Source: DASWNP01 sp036399175
GTDB lineage: Bacteria; Acidobacteriota; Blastocatellia; Pyrinomonadales; Pyrinomonadaceae
Length of the DNA stretch: 64,000 nucleotides
NCBI GenBank assembly: GCA_036399175.1
Contig: DASWNP010000058.1
Location: 1 to 64,000 of the forward strand
Direction: 5' to 3'
A program made the translations under genes and the position numbers. The notes below the pieces were generated by a model. It was given only the letters and a program-made list of their open reading frames with translations, ran no database searches and was not told the origin of the DNA. Position 1 is the stretch's first letter. Every line of letters starts with the position of its first letter. Of this stretch, positions 16,439 through 25,827 are shown piece by piece.

Positions 16439-18385
16439 ATGAAGAAGACTTTAAAGCCGAACGTCGCCCCCGAAAGATGCCGCCGCCGAGAGCGCGGCGC
16501 GGCGCTCGTCACCGTGCTGCTCACTTCCATGCTGCTGCTCGCGGCGGGCGGCGCGCTGATTATGACGACCTCGATGTCGGCCTCTTCCGCCTACGACTCG
16601 ACCGGCGAGATGCAGGCTTATTCAGCCGCCGAAGCCGGTTTGCAGGAGGCTTTGAACGTCCTGCGCGGCAACGTCGCGCCCAATCCTCTCTTCACGCCGA
16701 ACCCCGCGCTCCCCGTCGGCTCCGTCGCCGACGAGAACAAGATGAGCTTCCGTCGCGCCATGATGCGTGACACCTCCAACCTTACGACCGACCCTCTGAC
16801 CTTCGCCGACGGCACAAGCGTTCCCGTCCGCCTCTCGCGCTGGCTTACCTACAACTACCCGACCGCCGGAACTCCCACGCGCGTCGTGCTCGGCGACCCG
16901 GCCACCTACACGCCCATCACCGGCATGGCCTACAGCGTCTCGGTCGAAGACCCCGACAACAGCGCCTCCATCACCTACAGCACCACCGGGCTCTTCACCT
17001 ACACGGGGACGGGCAGCGCCGTCGTCTCCAACACCTCGACCAGCACTTCCGTCACCTTCCCGACCGCGACGGCGTCCAACCGCATCACCATCACTTACTC
17101 GAACCGACCCTCGACGACCATCACCGCCTACCCGACCGTCAACGGCAACCTCGGCAGCTTCACGATTACGAAGGTCGGAACAGGGCTCGTTAATGTTCCG
17201 AGCGGCATCAATTTTCGTCTCCGGGTATCGCAGACCGTGCCGCAGAGCGGCTACGTCGATTATTTCGCCACGATGCCCGACACCGGCCTGATTACCAGCG
17301 CCGCCAGCACCGCCGAGCTTATCTTCAAATACGAGTCGGGCACGATTTCCGAGACCCGCTATCTGCTGACGCTCGCCGCACTGACGAAATCTCTCACGCT
17401 CGTCTATCCGGGCGGCGCAGGCGTCACACCACTTCAGGCATCCATCACCGCCGCCGACCCGCGCCGTCTCATCATTCGCTCTACAGGCTACGGCCCCGGC
17501 AACTCGGAGAAACATCTGGCGATGACCGTCAGCCGCTACCGGTTCGAGCTTGAGCCGCCCGCGCCCATCGTCATTCGCGGCGCAGACCCCGTCGGCGGCG
17601 CAACTCCCCTGCCCATGACCTTCGACCTCGGAAGCAGTAACGCCAAAAAGTATTCGGGCAAAGACCTCGGCGGCATCGACGCGCCGAAAGCCTCGGTCGC
17701 CATCAACCTCTACGACTGGCACGCCGCCTACGAAGGCATCATCAAAGGCTCGACCGTCGCCGAACCCAAGCTGAGCATCCTCGACCTGAATACCATCCCG
17801 ACCCCCTGGCCTAATCCCGCTCACGCGCAGTTGCAGCCGATTCCCGGCCCCTCGCCCTCGCCCGCCATCCCCGATTCCGCCATCACGCCCGACTTCCTCC
17901 GCACGGCTGACGACACCCGCACCTTCCTCATGGAGATGGAAGCCATCGCGCGCGATACGGACGTAACGGCGGCTGCGCCCAACGGGCGCTACTTCACCTC
18001 CCTGACCGGCATGGCCGGAGACGACGACCCCTACACGCCGAAGTTCACCTTCGTCGATGGCAACTGCCACCTTGACGGCGGCGCGGGGCTGCTCATCGTC
18101 ACCGGCAATCTCGACCTCGCCGGCAACGCCGATTTTCAGGGCGTCATCCTCGTGCTCGGCAACGGCTACGTGACTCGCTCCGGCGGCGGTAGCGGCATAA
18201 TCAAAGGCTCCTGGCTCGTCGCCAGATTCCTACGCAACCCTACCGCCGGGCAGAACAGAAACTTTCTCCAACCCCACTTCGACGTGAGCGGCGGCGGCAA
18301 CAGCGAGTTCCACTTCGACTCGCGCACTATCAGAGACGCCAACAACCTGATGGGCGGGCGCGTCCTCGGCGTCGTCGAATACTAA
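16439..18385 (+). CDS. PilX-like pilus assembly protein, large
   Basis: A 648-residue protein with a basic N-terminus (RCRRRERG), a hydrophobic helix (AALVTVLLTSMLLLAAGGALIMT) and AAEAGLQEALN. These features are typical of PilX/GspK N-termini, which lack the classical FTLIE site. The long remainder is threonine/serine-rich and beta-type, with no domain I can name. It ends the pseudopilin cassette and is followed by a strong terminator. It probably forms the tip of the pseudopilus. The ATG at 16439 is preferred to a GTG at 16424 because of an upstream GAGG. Confidence 0.78.
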   Translation: MKKTLKPNVAPERCRRRERGAALVTVLLTSMLLLAAGGALIMTTSMSASSAYDSTGEMQAYSAAEAGLQEALNVLRGNVAPNPLFTPNPALPVGSVADENKMSFRRAMMRDTSNLTTDPLTFADGTSVPVRLSRWLTYNYPTAGTPTRVVLGDPATYTPITGMAYSVSVEDPDNSASITYSTTGLFTYTGTGSAVVSNTSTSTSVTFPTATASNRITITYSNRPSTTITAYPTVNGNLGSFTITKVGTGLVNVPSGINFRLRVSQTVPQSGYVDYFATMPDTGLITSAASTAELIFKYESGTISETRYLLTLAALTKSLTLVYPGGAGVTPLQASITAADPRRLIIRSTGYGPGNSEKHLAMTVSRYRFELEPPAPIVIRGADPVGGATPLPMTFDLGSSNAKKYSGKDLGGIDAPKASVAINLYDWHAAYEGIIKGSTVAEPKLSILDLNTIPTPWPNPAHAQLQPIPGPSPSPAIPDSAITPDFLRTADDTRTFLMEMEAIARDTDVTAAAPNGRYFTSLTGMAGDDDPYTPKFTFVDGNCHLDGGAGLLIVTGNLDLAGNADFQGVILVLGNGYVTRSGGGSGIIKGSWLVARFLRNPTAGQNRNFLQPHFDVSGGGNSEFHFDSRTIRDANNLMGGRVLGVVEY

Positions 18386-18412
18386 CCCCGCCCGCCTGCT
18401 TTCTGACTCGAT

Positions 18413-18460
18413 GCGGAGACGCTTGCGTGAAAAGAGCAAGCGTCTCCGCGTTTATCTTTT
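18413..18460 (+). terminator. Strong intrinsic terminator of the pilin operon
   Basis: A perfect 14-bp stem (GCGGAGACGCTTGC, 18413-18426, with 18436-18449) has a 9-base loop and is followed by GTTTATCTTTTC. Confidence 0.9.
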
Positions 18461-18679
18461 CCCTTATCTCTCGAAGAGCATTTCCGTTCGGCTGAAGCCC
18501 GGCGCTCTTCTCCCCTTCAAGCCTCTGCGTCGTCTCTGCGCCGTCTCTGCGGTGAGCTTAAGCTCCTTTCTCGCTCAACCTTGGAGCAAGTTTCGATTGT
18601 GTCTACCGATGAAGCTTCAGGCTGTGGGCATGTGATTCGTAATCTGCTCTCAGCCAACTCGCCATCCCGCCAGCCTCGC
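18461..18679. other. Gap between terminator and tRNA promoter
   Basis: No gene, repeat or site is evident here. Weak open frames on both strands lack ribosome sites. Confidence 0.5.
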
Positions 18680-18707
18680 TAGACAATTCCCGTTCCGATA
18701 ATTTAAT
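18680..18707 (+). promoter_or_regulatory. Promoter of tRNA-Leu
   Basis: TAGACA, 16 bp, then TTTAAT. This is 68 bp upstream of the tRNA. Confidence 0.55.
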
Positions 18708-18774
18708 CTCGAACGTTCGCTGCAACAGCCTGTTCGACACCGACTGAGGAATCGGCGGGCACGAGCGACTTCGA

Positions 18775-18859
<85 letters not shown>

Positions 18860-18969
18860 AAAGCTTCGAGCGAAGTTGGAATATCAAACTCTCTAATTGA
18901 CTAAAGGGAAGGATGCCCGCCCGAAGTGTAGCCCTCGGTTTAGTGGCGACGAGCGGGCTTTTCGATTTT

Positions 18970-20448
18970 ATGAAGACAGAAGTTATCGACCACTCTCCGA
19001 CGCGTAAAGAATTGAAGATTGAGATTGACGCCGAGACCGTCCGTGCGGCCTACCAGCGCGTCAGCAACCTCTACGCGCGACAGGCCAACGTGCCCGGCTT
19101 TCGCAAAGGACACACGCCGACCTCGGTCGTGCAGACGCGCTTCAAGAACGAGATTCGCGGCGAAGTGCTGCGCGAGCTTGTGCCGCAGGCCGTCTCCGAC
19201 GCCGTCGTGGAGCGCCAGCTCCACGTCGTCGGCGAGCCGGAGATTCATCTCGACAACGATGCCGGGCTCGAAGATTTCGGCAAGCAGCCCGTCTCCATTC
19301 ACGCGCACGTCGAAGTGCTGCCCGAAGTCGCGCTCGGAGAATATAAGGGGCTCGAAGCGGCGCGGCGCGTGCGTCCCGTGACGGATGAATCGGTCGAGCA
19401 GGTTATCAAGGGACTGCTCGAAAATTCGGCCTCGCTTCAGCCCGTCGAAGAGAGGGGCGCTGAGCTGGGCGATACCGTGACGGTCGATGTGCAGGGGCGT
19501 TTCATCGACCCGCCCGCCGACGAAGACATCAACGTCGAGGATGTTGACGTGCTGCTCGGAGGCGAGGGCGTCGTCGATGAGTTCACGAACAACCTGCTCG
19601 GCGTGCGCCCCGACGACGTGAAGACCTTCACCGTCAAGTACGCTTCCGATTTCTCCTCGAAGGGGCTCGCGGGCAAAGAGATTGAATACACGGCGACCGT
19701 CTCGGCGGTGCGCCGCAAAGAGACGCCGGAGATGGACGACGAATGGGCGAAGAGTTTGGGCGAAGAGATAGAGTCGGTCGAACAACTGCGCGAGCGCGTG
19801 CGCAAGAATCTGAGCGAGCACGCCGAGTACGAGTCAGGCCAACGCCTGCGCAACGACGTGCTCGCCAGGCTCATCGAGGCGCACCAGTTTGAAGTCCCCG
19901 AATCTCTCGTCGAGCAGCAGACGCAGAGACTCCTCGAAGCGGGGGTGCGCGACATGATGCAGCGCGGCTTCGACCCTCGCAGCCAGGAGATGAACTGGGA
20001 CGCCATGCGCGACATGATTCGCCCGCAGGCCACACACGACCTGCGCGGCTCGTTTCTGCTTGAGCGCATCGCCGACGCCGAGCAGATAGAGGTTTCCGAC
20101 GAAGAGATAGAGACTGAAATCAATGCTCTCGCCGAGGGCATGAGACAGACGCCGGAACAGGTGCGCGCTGCCTTGACAAAGCAGGGAGGCGAACGTAGCA
20201 TCGCCGACAGGTTGCGCCATCGCAAGGCGCTTGACATCGTCGTTGACAATGCGACAGTGCGCGACGAAGAGTGGCGCGATGAGGAAGACGCGGAAGCCGC
20301 CGAAGCCATCACGCAGGACGAAAGCGCAGAAGGCGAAGAGAGCGCTGGAGCGAGCGCCGTCTCCGACGTAGCGCCCGGCGAGAGCAGCGCGAGCGGCGAT
20401 GAAGCTGAGACCCGCGAGCGTCCTTTGAGCGCCGGGGAACAGGGTTGA
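18970..20448 (+). CDS. tig: Trigger factor chaperone
   Basis: Ribosome-bound folding chaperone and prolyl isomerase. GFRKGHTP (residues 43-50) is the ribosome-docking motif. The FKBP-type isomerase domain follows (about 155-250, with GDTVTVDVQGRF and LLGGEGVVDEF). The helical substrate-binding domain runs to about 440 and ends in an acidic, serine-rich tail. I start at the ATG at 18970, which gives the family start MKTEVI. An upstream in-frame ATG at 18913 directly abuts a purine-rich AAGGGAAGG and would add 19 unconserved residues. The order tig-clpP-clpX-lon is the classical protein quality-control cluster. Confidence 0.95.
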   Translation: MKTEVIDHSPTRKELKIEIDAETVRAAYQRVSNLYARQANVPGFRKGHTPTSVVQTRFKNEIRGEVLRELVPQAVSDAVVERQLHVVGEPEIHLDNDAGLEDFGKQPVSIHAHVEVLPEVALGEYKGLEAARRVRPVTDESVEQVIKGLLENSASLQPVEERGAELGDTVTVDVQGRFIDPPADEDINVEDVDVLLGGEGVVDEFTNNLLGVRPDDVKTFTVKYASDFSSKGLAGKEIEYTATVSAVRRKETPEMDDEWAKSLGEEIESVEQLRERVRKNLSEHAEYESGQRLRNDVLARLIEAHQFEVPESLVEQQTQRLLEAGVRDMMQRGFDPRSQEMNWDAMRDMIRPQATHDLRGSFLLERIADAEQIEVSDEEIETEINALAEGMRQTPEQVRAALTKQGGERSIADRLRHRKALDIVVDNATVRDEEWRDEEDAEAAEAITQDESAEGEESAGASAVSDVAPGESSASGDEAETRERPLSAGEQG

Positions 20449-20490
20449 AAACGAAGACGCACGCGCGCGTCGAAATCTGTTAGAATTCGG

Positions 20491-20578
20491 ATTGCCGCCC
20501 TTTCGTCGTTCGACCTCGCGGGTCGGGCTTCGGAATTTGAAATTTCAGTCATGGGATTTCAGACGAGAGGGCGGCAAT
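20491..20578 (+). promoter_or_regulatory. Structured tig-clpP intergenic hairpin
   Basis: ATTGCCGCCCTTTCGTC (20491-20507) pairs, with one mismatch, with 20562-20578. Smaller stems (CGACC/GGTCG) lie inside. It may be an attenuator, a terminator followed by CATCTTTT, or an RNA stabiliser ahead of clpP. Confidence 0.6.
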
Positions 20579-20646
20579 CATCTTTTCCCCAGACCGTTTC
20601 GGTCGAACTTAAAGAGTGAAGGAACAAGGGAGCTTGGAGTTTTAAT

Positions 20647-21231
20647 ATGGCATTAGTCCCAATGGTGGTCGAGCAAACGTCGCGCGGCGAGCGTGCCTTC
20701 GACATTTTCTCGCGCCTTCTGAAAGACAACATCATCTTCATCGGCACGCCCATCGACGACCAGATAGCAAACCTCATCGTCGCGCAGCTTCTCTTCCTCG
20801 AAGCCGAAGACCCCGAGAAAGACATCAATCTCTACATCAACAGTCCGGGCGGCTCCATCACCGCCGGGATGGCTATCTACGACACGATGCAGTTTATCCG
20901 CCCCGACGTGACGACCATCTGCGTCGGCCAGTGCGCCTCGATGGGCGCGCTCCTTCTGGCGGCGGGCGCGAAGGGCAAACGCTTCGCGCTGCCGAACTCG
21001 CGCATCCTGATTCATCAGCCCTCGGGCGGCGCGCAGGGTCAGGCCACAGATATTCGCATCATGGCCGAAGAGATTATCCGTATGCGCGAGCTGACCTCAA
21101 ACATTCTTGCCAAGCACACGGGTCAGCCTTACGAATCCATCGAGCGCGACGTTGAGCGCGACCGCATCATGTCGGCCATGCAGGCCAAAGAGTATGGCCT
21201 GATTGATGAAGTCATCGCACACCGCGAGTGA
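20647..21231 (+). CDS. clpP: ClpP protease subunit
   Basis: Serine protease subunit of ClpXP, forming a cytoplasmic tetradecameric chamber. The catalytic triad is S98 in GQCASMGALL, H123 in SRILIHQP and D172 in VERDRIM. The 194-residue length is normal. A GGAG ribosome site lies 7 bases before the ATG. It lies between tig and clpX; a hairpin repeat separates it from clpX. Confidence 0.97.
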   Translation: MALVPMVVEQTSRGERAFDIFSRLLKDNIIFIGTPIDDQIANLIVAQLLFLEAEDPEKDINLYINSPGGSITAGMAIYDTMQFIRPDVTTICVGQCASMGALLLAAGAKGKRFALPNSRILIHQPSGGAQGQATDIRIMAEEIIRMRELTSNILAKHTGQPYESIERDVERDRIMSAMQAKEYGLIDEVIAHRE

Positions 21232-21239
21232 GCGCGGAC

Positions 21240-21311
21240 GACGGACGATAGACCGCAGACGATAGACTGTGGTCTCTCCGAACTATCGCCCATCGTCTAC
21301 GGTCTATCGTC
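21240..21311. repeat. Heptamer-arm inverted repeat (GACGATA/GTCTATC)
   Basis: Left arm of ACGATAGAC units, right arm ending GGTCTATCGTC. The same unit occurs at 28836-28909. It begins 9 bp after the clpP stop. Confidence 0.8.
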
Positions 21312-21344
21312 AGCTTTAATTCCCCGGAGTCCCCCGAAACGCCT

Positions 21345-22586
21345 ATGGTACGTCGAACCGATGATACTCTGCGCTGCTCGTTCTGCGGTAAATCGCAGAA
21401 TGAAGTGAAGAAGCTGATTGCAGGCCCGACCGTCTACATCTGCAACGAATGTATCGACATCTGCAACGAAATCATTACGGACGACCAGCAGGCCGAAGCC
21501 GTCGCCACGCGCCCACCCCTCCCGAAGCCCGCCGAGATTAAATCCTTCCTCGACGAATACGTCATCGGGCAGGAAGAGACCAAGAAGCGACTGGCCGTCG
21601 CCGTCTACCAGCACTACAAGCGCATCGAGCTTGCGCGCCGCCGCTCGGATGTCGAGATACAGAAGTCTAACATCCTGCTCATCGGCCCGACGGGGACAGG
21701 CAAGACCCTGCTCGCGCAGACGCTCGCCCGCATGCTCTCGGTTCCCTTCACCATCGTCGATGCCACCACCTTGACGGAAGCGGGCTACGTCGGCGAAGAC
21801 GTGGAGAACATCATCCTCAAACTGTTGCAGGCGGCCAACGGCGACGTGGAGCGCGCGCAGCAGGGCATCATCTACATCGACGAGGTCGATAAGATTTGCC
21901 GCAAGGACGAGAACCCTTCCATCACCCGCGACGTGTCGGGCGAGGGCGTCCAGCAGGCGCTCTTGAAAATTCTCGAAGGCACGGTCGCCAACGTCCCGCC
22001 GCAGGGCGGACGCAAGCACCCGCACCAGGAGTTCTTCCCCGTCGATACGACCAACATCCTCTTCATCTGCGGCGGCGCGTTCGTCGGCTTGGAGAAGGTG
22101 GTCGAGCGTCGTCTGCGCAACAAGTCTCTCGGGTTTCAGGCCGAGATCAAGCCGAACACAAATCGCTACAGCGAGGCGCTCGCCGCCTCGCAGCCCGAAG
22201 ACCTCGTCCGTTACGGTTTGATACCTGAGTTCGTCGGTCGCCTCCCTGTGCTCGGCGTCCTGCACGAGCTGGACGAAGCCGCGCTCATCAGAATTTTGAC
22301 CGAGCCGAAGAACGCGCTCATCAAGCAGTATCAGAAGAAGTTCGACTACGACAACGTCAAGCTGCGCTTCTCGGACGACGCCCTGCGCGCCATCGCCAAG
22401 CAGGCCGTCGAGCGAAAGGTCGGCGCGCGCGGACTGATGATGATTATGGAAGAGCTTCTGCTCGACGCCATGTACACCCTGCCCTCGCAGAAGCGCATCA
22501 AGGAGTTCGTCATCACGAGCGAGATGGTCGAGCGCCGCCGCGCGCTGCCCGGCGAAGGACTCACCGGCGTTGACGAAGCGGCCTGA
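21345..22586 (+). CDS. clpX: ClpX unfoldase ATPase
   Basis: AAA+ unfoldase that feeds substrates to ClpP. The N-terminal zinc-binding domain has C11-x2-C14 and C33-x2-C36. Walker A is GPTGTGKT (about residues 114-121), Walker B is IIYIDEVDKI, and the ClpP-facing and sensor regions follow. At 413 residues it is full length. 57 bp of its zinc-finger coding region (21411-21467) is nearly identical to the stand-alone zinc-finger gene at 25513. Confidence 0.97.
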   Translation: MVRRTDDTLRCSFCGKSQNEVKKLIAGPTVYICNECIDICNEIITDDQQAEAVATRPPLPKPAEIKSFLDEYVIGQEETKKRLAVAVYQHYKRIELARRRSDVEIQKSNILLIGPTGTGKTLLAQTLARMLSVPFTIVDATTLTEAGYVGEDVENIILKLLQAANGDVERAQQGIIYIDEVDKICRKDENPSITRDVSGEGVQQALLKILEGTVANVPPQGGRKHPHQEFFPVDTTNILFICGGAFVGLEKVVERRLRNKSLGFQAEIKPNTNRYSEALAASQPEDLVRYGLIPEFVGRLPVLGVLHELDEAALIRILTEPKNALIKQYQKKFDYDNVKLRFSDDALRAIAKQAVERKVGARGLMMIMEELLLDAMYTLPSQKRIKEFVITSEMVERRRALPGEGLTGVDEAA

Positions 22587-22591
22587 GCTTC

Positions 22592-22672
22592 AAGGCAAAA
22601 GTAAAAAGGCAAAAGGCAAAAGTGAAGAGAGGCTTTCTCACTTTTGCCTTTTGCCTTTTTCCCTTTTCCTTT
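22592..22672. repeat. Heptamer-arm inverted repeat (AAAAGGC type)
   Basis: AAAAGGC units face GCCTTTT units around the apex GAGAGGCTTTCTC. It starts 6 bp after the clpX stop. Confidence 0.85.
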
Positions 22673-22802
22673 CTGTCTTTGCCTTTGTCATGCGAGGTGT
22701 AATAGTCTAAAATCGTAGATGTTTACGGGCAGGGCGAGCGGTCGCAGGGCGGCTCGCCCTTGTCCCTTATGTAGTCCGGCAGCAACAGAGACTCATCAGG
22801 TT

Positions 22803-25241
22803 ATGGAAGAATATTCAGATCGCACTCCTACCGACATCGCGCGCTTTCCGATGGTTCCGATTCGTGATGTCGTGATTTTCCCTTTCACCAAAGTCGCGTT
22901 CAAAATCGGACGCCCCGGCTCGGTGCGCGCGCTCGAAGAGGCGCTGGCCTCCGACCGCACTATCTTCCTCGCCACGCAGCACGATGCCTCGATTGACGAG
23001 CCCGCGCCCGAACAGATTTACGGCGTCGGAACTATCGCGCGCATCCTTCAGGCGCAGCGTCAGGAGAACGGGCAGACGAAAGTGGTCGTCGAAGGACGCG
23101 AGCGCGCGACGACGATTCGTGTCGATAACGACAACGGCGCTTTCACGGCGACAGTCCGCCGCGTGCCCGTCGTCTCCGAAACCGGCGCGCGCATCGAGGC
23201 GCTCATCCAGCGTCTCGGCCAACTCGTCGAACAGCACCTGCGCCTCGCGCCCGAAGCGCAAACCGACGCGCTTCAACAAGCGATGCGAAATCAAGACCCC
23301 TCGCATCTGGCCGACGCTCTGGCCTCTCAGCTCCGCATCTCCGTCGAAGACAAACAGGGCTTGCTCGAAATCTTCTCAACTCACGGTCGTCTCCAACGCC
23401 TCGTCGAGCTGATGGAGATAGAGGTCGATAAGCGTCAACTCGACCGCACGATTCAGGCGCGCGTCAAACGCCAGATGGAGAAGGCTCAGCGCGAGTACTA
23501 CTTGAACGAGCAGATTAAGGCCATTCACAAAGAGCTTGGACGCAAGGACGAGAAGGCCGAGATAGAAGACCTGCGCAAGAAGATTGAAGACGCGGGGATG
23601 TCCGAAGAGGCGAAGGAGAAAGCTCTACAGGAGCTTCATCGCCTCGAAGCGATGCCGCCCATGTCCGCCGAAGGCACGGTCTCGCGCACCTACATCGACT
23701 GGCTCCTGAGCGTGCCGTGGAAACAGAAGTCGAAAGAGATTAAAGACCTCCAGCGCGCCGAAGATGTTCTCAACGAAGACCACTACAGCCTTGAAAAAAT
23801 CAAGGAGCGCATCCTCGAACACCTCGCCGTCCGCCAGCTTGTGAAGAATCCGAAGGGCTCGATTCTCTGCTTCGTCGGGCCGCCGGGAGTCGGCAAGACG
23901 AGTCTCGGCAAATCCATCGCCCGTGCTACGGGGCGAAAGTTCGTGCGTCTCTCTCTCGGCGGCGTGCGCGACGAGGCCGAGATTCGCGGCCACCGACGCA
24001 CATACATCGGCGCGCTGCCCGGCCAGATTATCCAAATGATGAAGAAGGCCGGGACGGTCAACCCGCTCATCCTGCTCGACGAAGTGGATAAGCTCGGCGC
24101 TGATTTTCGCGGCGACCCGTCGGCGGCGCTCCTCGAAGTCTTAGACCCCGAGCAGAACAATACTTTTCAGGATCACTACCTCGACGTTGAATACGACCTC
24201 TCGAAGGTCTTCTTCATCGCTACGGCCAACGTGCTCCACACGATTCCGCCGCCTCTGCAAGACCGTCTGGAAATCCTTCGCCTCTCCGGCTACACCGAGC
24301 GCGAGAAACTGGAAATCGCCAAGCGGCATCTCGTGGCGAAGCAGGCCGAAGGCAGCGGACTCAAGGCCGAGCAGGTGGAGTTCACCGAAGAGGGCATCCT
24401 CGAAATCATTCGCCACTACACGCGCGAAGCAGGTGTCAGAAACCTTGAGCGCGAGATAGGCTCCTGCTGCCGGAAGGTCGCGCGCAAGCTGGTCGGCGAA
24501 AGCTCCGGCCAGGAGTTCAAAGAAATCGTCACCGCCGAGCGCGTGCGGGAGATGCTCGGCCCCATCAAGTTCCGACAGCAGGGCGCGGCAGCCGAGAGCG
24601 AAATCGGTCTCGCGGTCGGCCTCGCCTGGACGGAAGTGGGCGGCGAGGTCTTGCAGATAGAAGCGACGCTGACGAACGGGCGCGGCGGCGTGACCTTAAC
24701 GGGCAAGCTCGGCGAGGTCATGCAGGAATCGGCGCAGGCCGCGCTGACCTGCATCAAGTCGCGCTCCGAACGTCTCGGCATGAGCCTCGACCACATACGC
24801 AAGCGCGACCTACACGTCCACATCCCCGAAGGCGCGATTCCGAAGGACGGCCCTTCGGCGGGCGTCACTCTTGCGACAGCGATGGCCTCGGCGCTCGCGC
24901 GCGTCCCCATCCGCAAGGACGTGGCGATGACCGGTGAGATAACCCTGCGCGGGCGCGTGCTTCCCGTCGGCGGCGTTAAGGAGAAGATGCTGGCCGCGCA
25001 TCGCTTCGGCATCCAGACCGTGCTCGTGCCCAAAGATAACGAGAAAGACCTCGTCGAAGTGCCCGAAGAGGTGCGAAACGCGATGACCATTCATCTCGTC
25101 GAGACCATCGACGAGGTGCTCGCCATCGCGCTCGAAGACGCCTGCCCGACCGACGCCGGAGCGACCGACGCCGAGGCCAGCCATCCGCCGCTCTGGACGA
25201 CCGATCCGCCCTCGCAGAGCACCCCGACGATGGCCGATTAA
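22803..25241 (+). CDS. lon: Lon protease
   Basis: ATP-dependent serine protease for misfolded and regulatory proteins. The N-terminal substrate domain (MVPIRDVVIFPF) is followed by a coiled-coil, then Walker A GPPGVGKTS (about residue 358). The proteolytic dyad is S685 in GPSAGVT and K728 in GGVKEKML. I start at the ATG at 22803, giving 812 residues; the in-frame ATG at 22719 would add 28 unconserved residues. The C-terminal tail is acidic and threonine/serine-rich. Confidence 0.96.
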   Translation: MEEYSDRTPTDIARFPMVPIRDVVIFPFTKVAFKIGRPGSVRALEEALASDRTIFLATQHDASIDEPAPEQIYGVGTIARILQAQRQENGQTKVVVEGRERATTIRVDNDNGAFTATVRRVPVVSETGARIEALIQRLGQLVEQHLRLAPEAQTDALQQAMRNQDPSHLADALASQLRISVEDKQGLLEIFSTHGRLQRLVELMEIEVDKRQLDRTIQARVKRQMEKAQREYYLNEQIKAIHKELGRKDEKAEIEDLRKKIEDAGMSEEAKEKALQELHRLEAMPPMSAEGTVSRTYIDWLLSVPWKQKSKEIKDLQRAEDVLNEDHYSLEKIKERILEHLAVRQLVKNPKGSILCFVGPPGVGKTSLGKSIARATGRKFVRLSLGGVRDEAEIRGHRRTYIGALPGQIIQMMKKAGTVNPLILLDEVDKLGADFRGDPSAALLEVLDPEQNNTFQDHYLDVEYDLSKVFFIATANVLHTIPPPLQDRLEILRLSGYTEREKLEIAKRHLVAKQAEGSGLKAEQVEFTEEGILEIIRHYTREAGVRNLEREIGSCCRKVARKLVGESSGQEFKEIVTAERVREMLGPIKFRQQGAAAESEIGLAVGLAWTEVGGEVLQIEATLTNGRGGVTLTGKLGEVMQESAQAALTCIKSRSERLGMSLDHIRKRDLHVHIPEGAIPKDGPSAGVTLATAMASALARVPIRKDVAMTGEITLRGRVLPVGGVKEKMLAAHRFGIQTVLVPKDNEKDLVEVPEEVRNAMTIHLVETIDEVLAIALEDACPTDAGATDAEASHPPLWTTDPPSQSTPTMAD

Positions 25242-25257
25242 ACGTCTCCTTATCTTC

Positions 25258-25312
25258 GGGCGTCGTCGCTTCACTTTAAAGCGCTTTGAAGCGCTGTGAA
25301 GCGACGACGCCC
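25258..25312. repeat. Long hairpin downstream of lon
   Basis: A perfect 17-bp stem GGGCGTCGTCGCTTCAC with its complement, and inner AGCGCTT/AAGCGCT. There is no T-run, so it is either a terminator-like stabiliser or a relative of the other hairpins. Confidence 0.7.
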
Positions 25313-25512
25313 TACAACTTCCAGGCTTCCCGACGAAATTGACAGGCCAACGGCTCGCCTGTAAAGTTCACTCTCTGACAAGACAGTTAGAGACCCCGGC
25401 TCGCCCCTGCGGCTTCAAAATCTTTTGAAGCCAACGGCGTTAGACGGTGCGCCCGACCGTTCTCCTTTGCACGCGGATTCTTTCTAACCCCGAACGGCTT
25501 ACCTGAGCGACC

Positions 25513-25827
25513 ATGATTTTCAGGAAAAAGGACGAAGAGTTGCGCTGCTCCTTCTGCGGCAAACAGCAGTCGGAGGTCAGGAAGCTGATTGCAGGCCCGA
25601 CCGTCTTCATCTGCGACGAATGTATCGACATCTGCAACCAGATTATCGCCGACGACGCGCAACTCGAAGCCCAGGAGGCGATGCGGCAAACGCCCGGCGC
25701 GACCGAGTCGGGCGCCTCTCATAGCATCTCCTTCAACTGCCCGCATTGCGGCCAAACCTCCGAGCAGTTTTTATTCAAACCCGATTCGTCCGGCCACGCG
25801 CCCGAAGACACCCGAGGAGAAATCTGA
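25513..25827 (+). CDS. Stand-alone ClpX-type zinc finger protein
   Basis: 104 residues. The first half is the ClpX C4 zinc finger (CSFCGKQQSEVRKLIAGP then ICDECIDIC). An acidic linker follows, then a second CPHCG motif. There is no ATPase domain. In ClpX this domain dimerises and binds adaptors and substrates, so this protein could bind the same partners or block them; that is inference. DNA at 25582-25638 differs from clpX at only 2 of 57 positions, so it is probably a partial duplication of clpX. The stop overlaps the next start (TGATG). Confidence 0.85.
   Translation: MIFRKKDEELRCSFCGKQQSEVRKLIAGPTVFICDECIDICNQIIADDAQLEAQEAMRQTPGATESGASHSISFNCPHCGQTSEQFLFKPDSSGHAPEDTRGEI

Noticed and set aside
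18913..18969. Longer trigger factor start with 19 extra residues
   Set aside because: The family start MKTEVI begins at 18970; the upstream ATG has purines right next to it but no conserved product.
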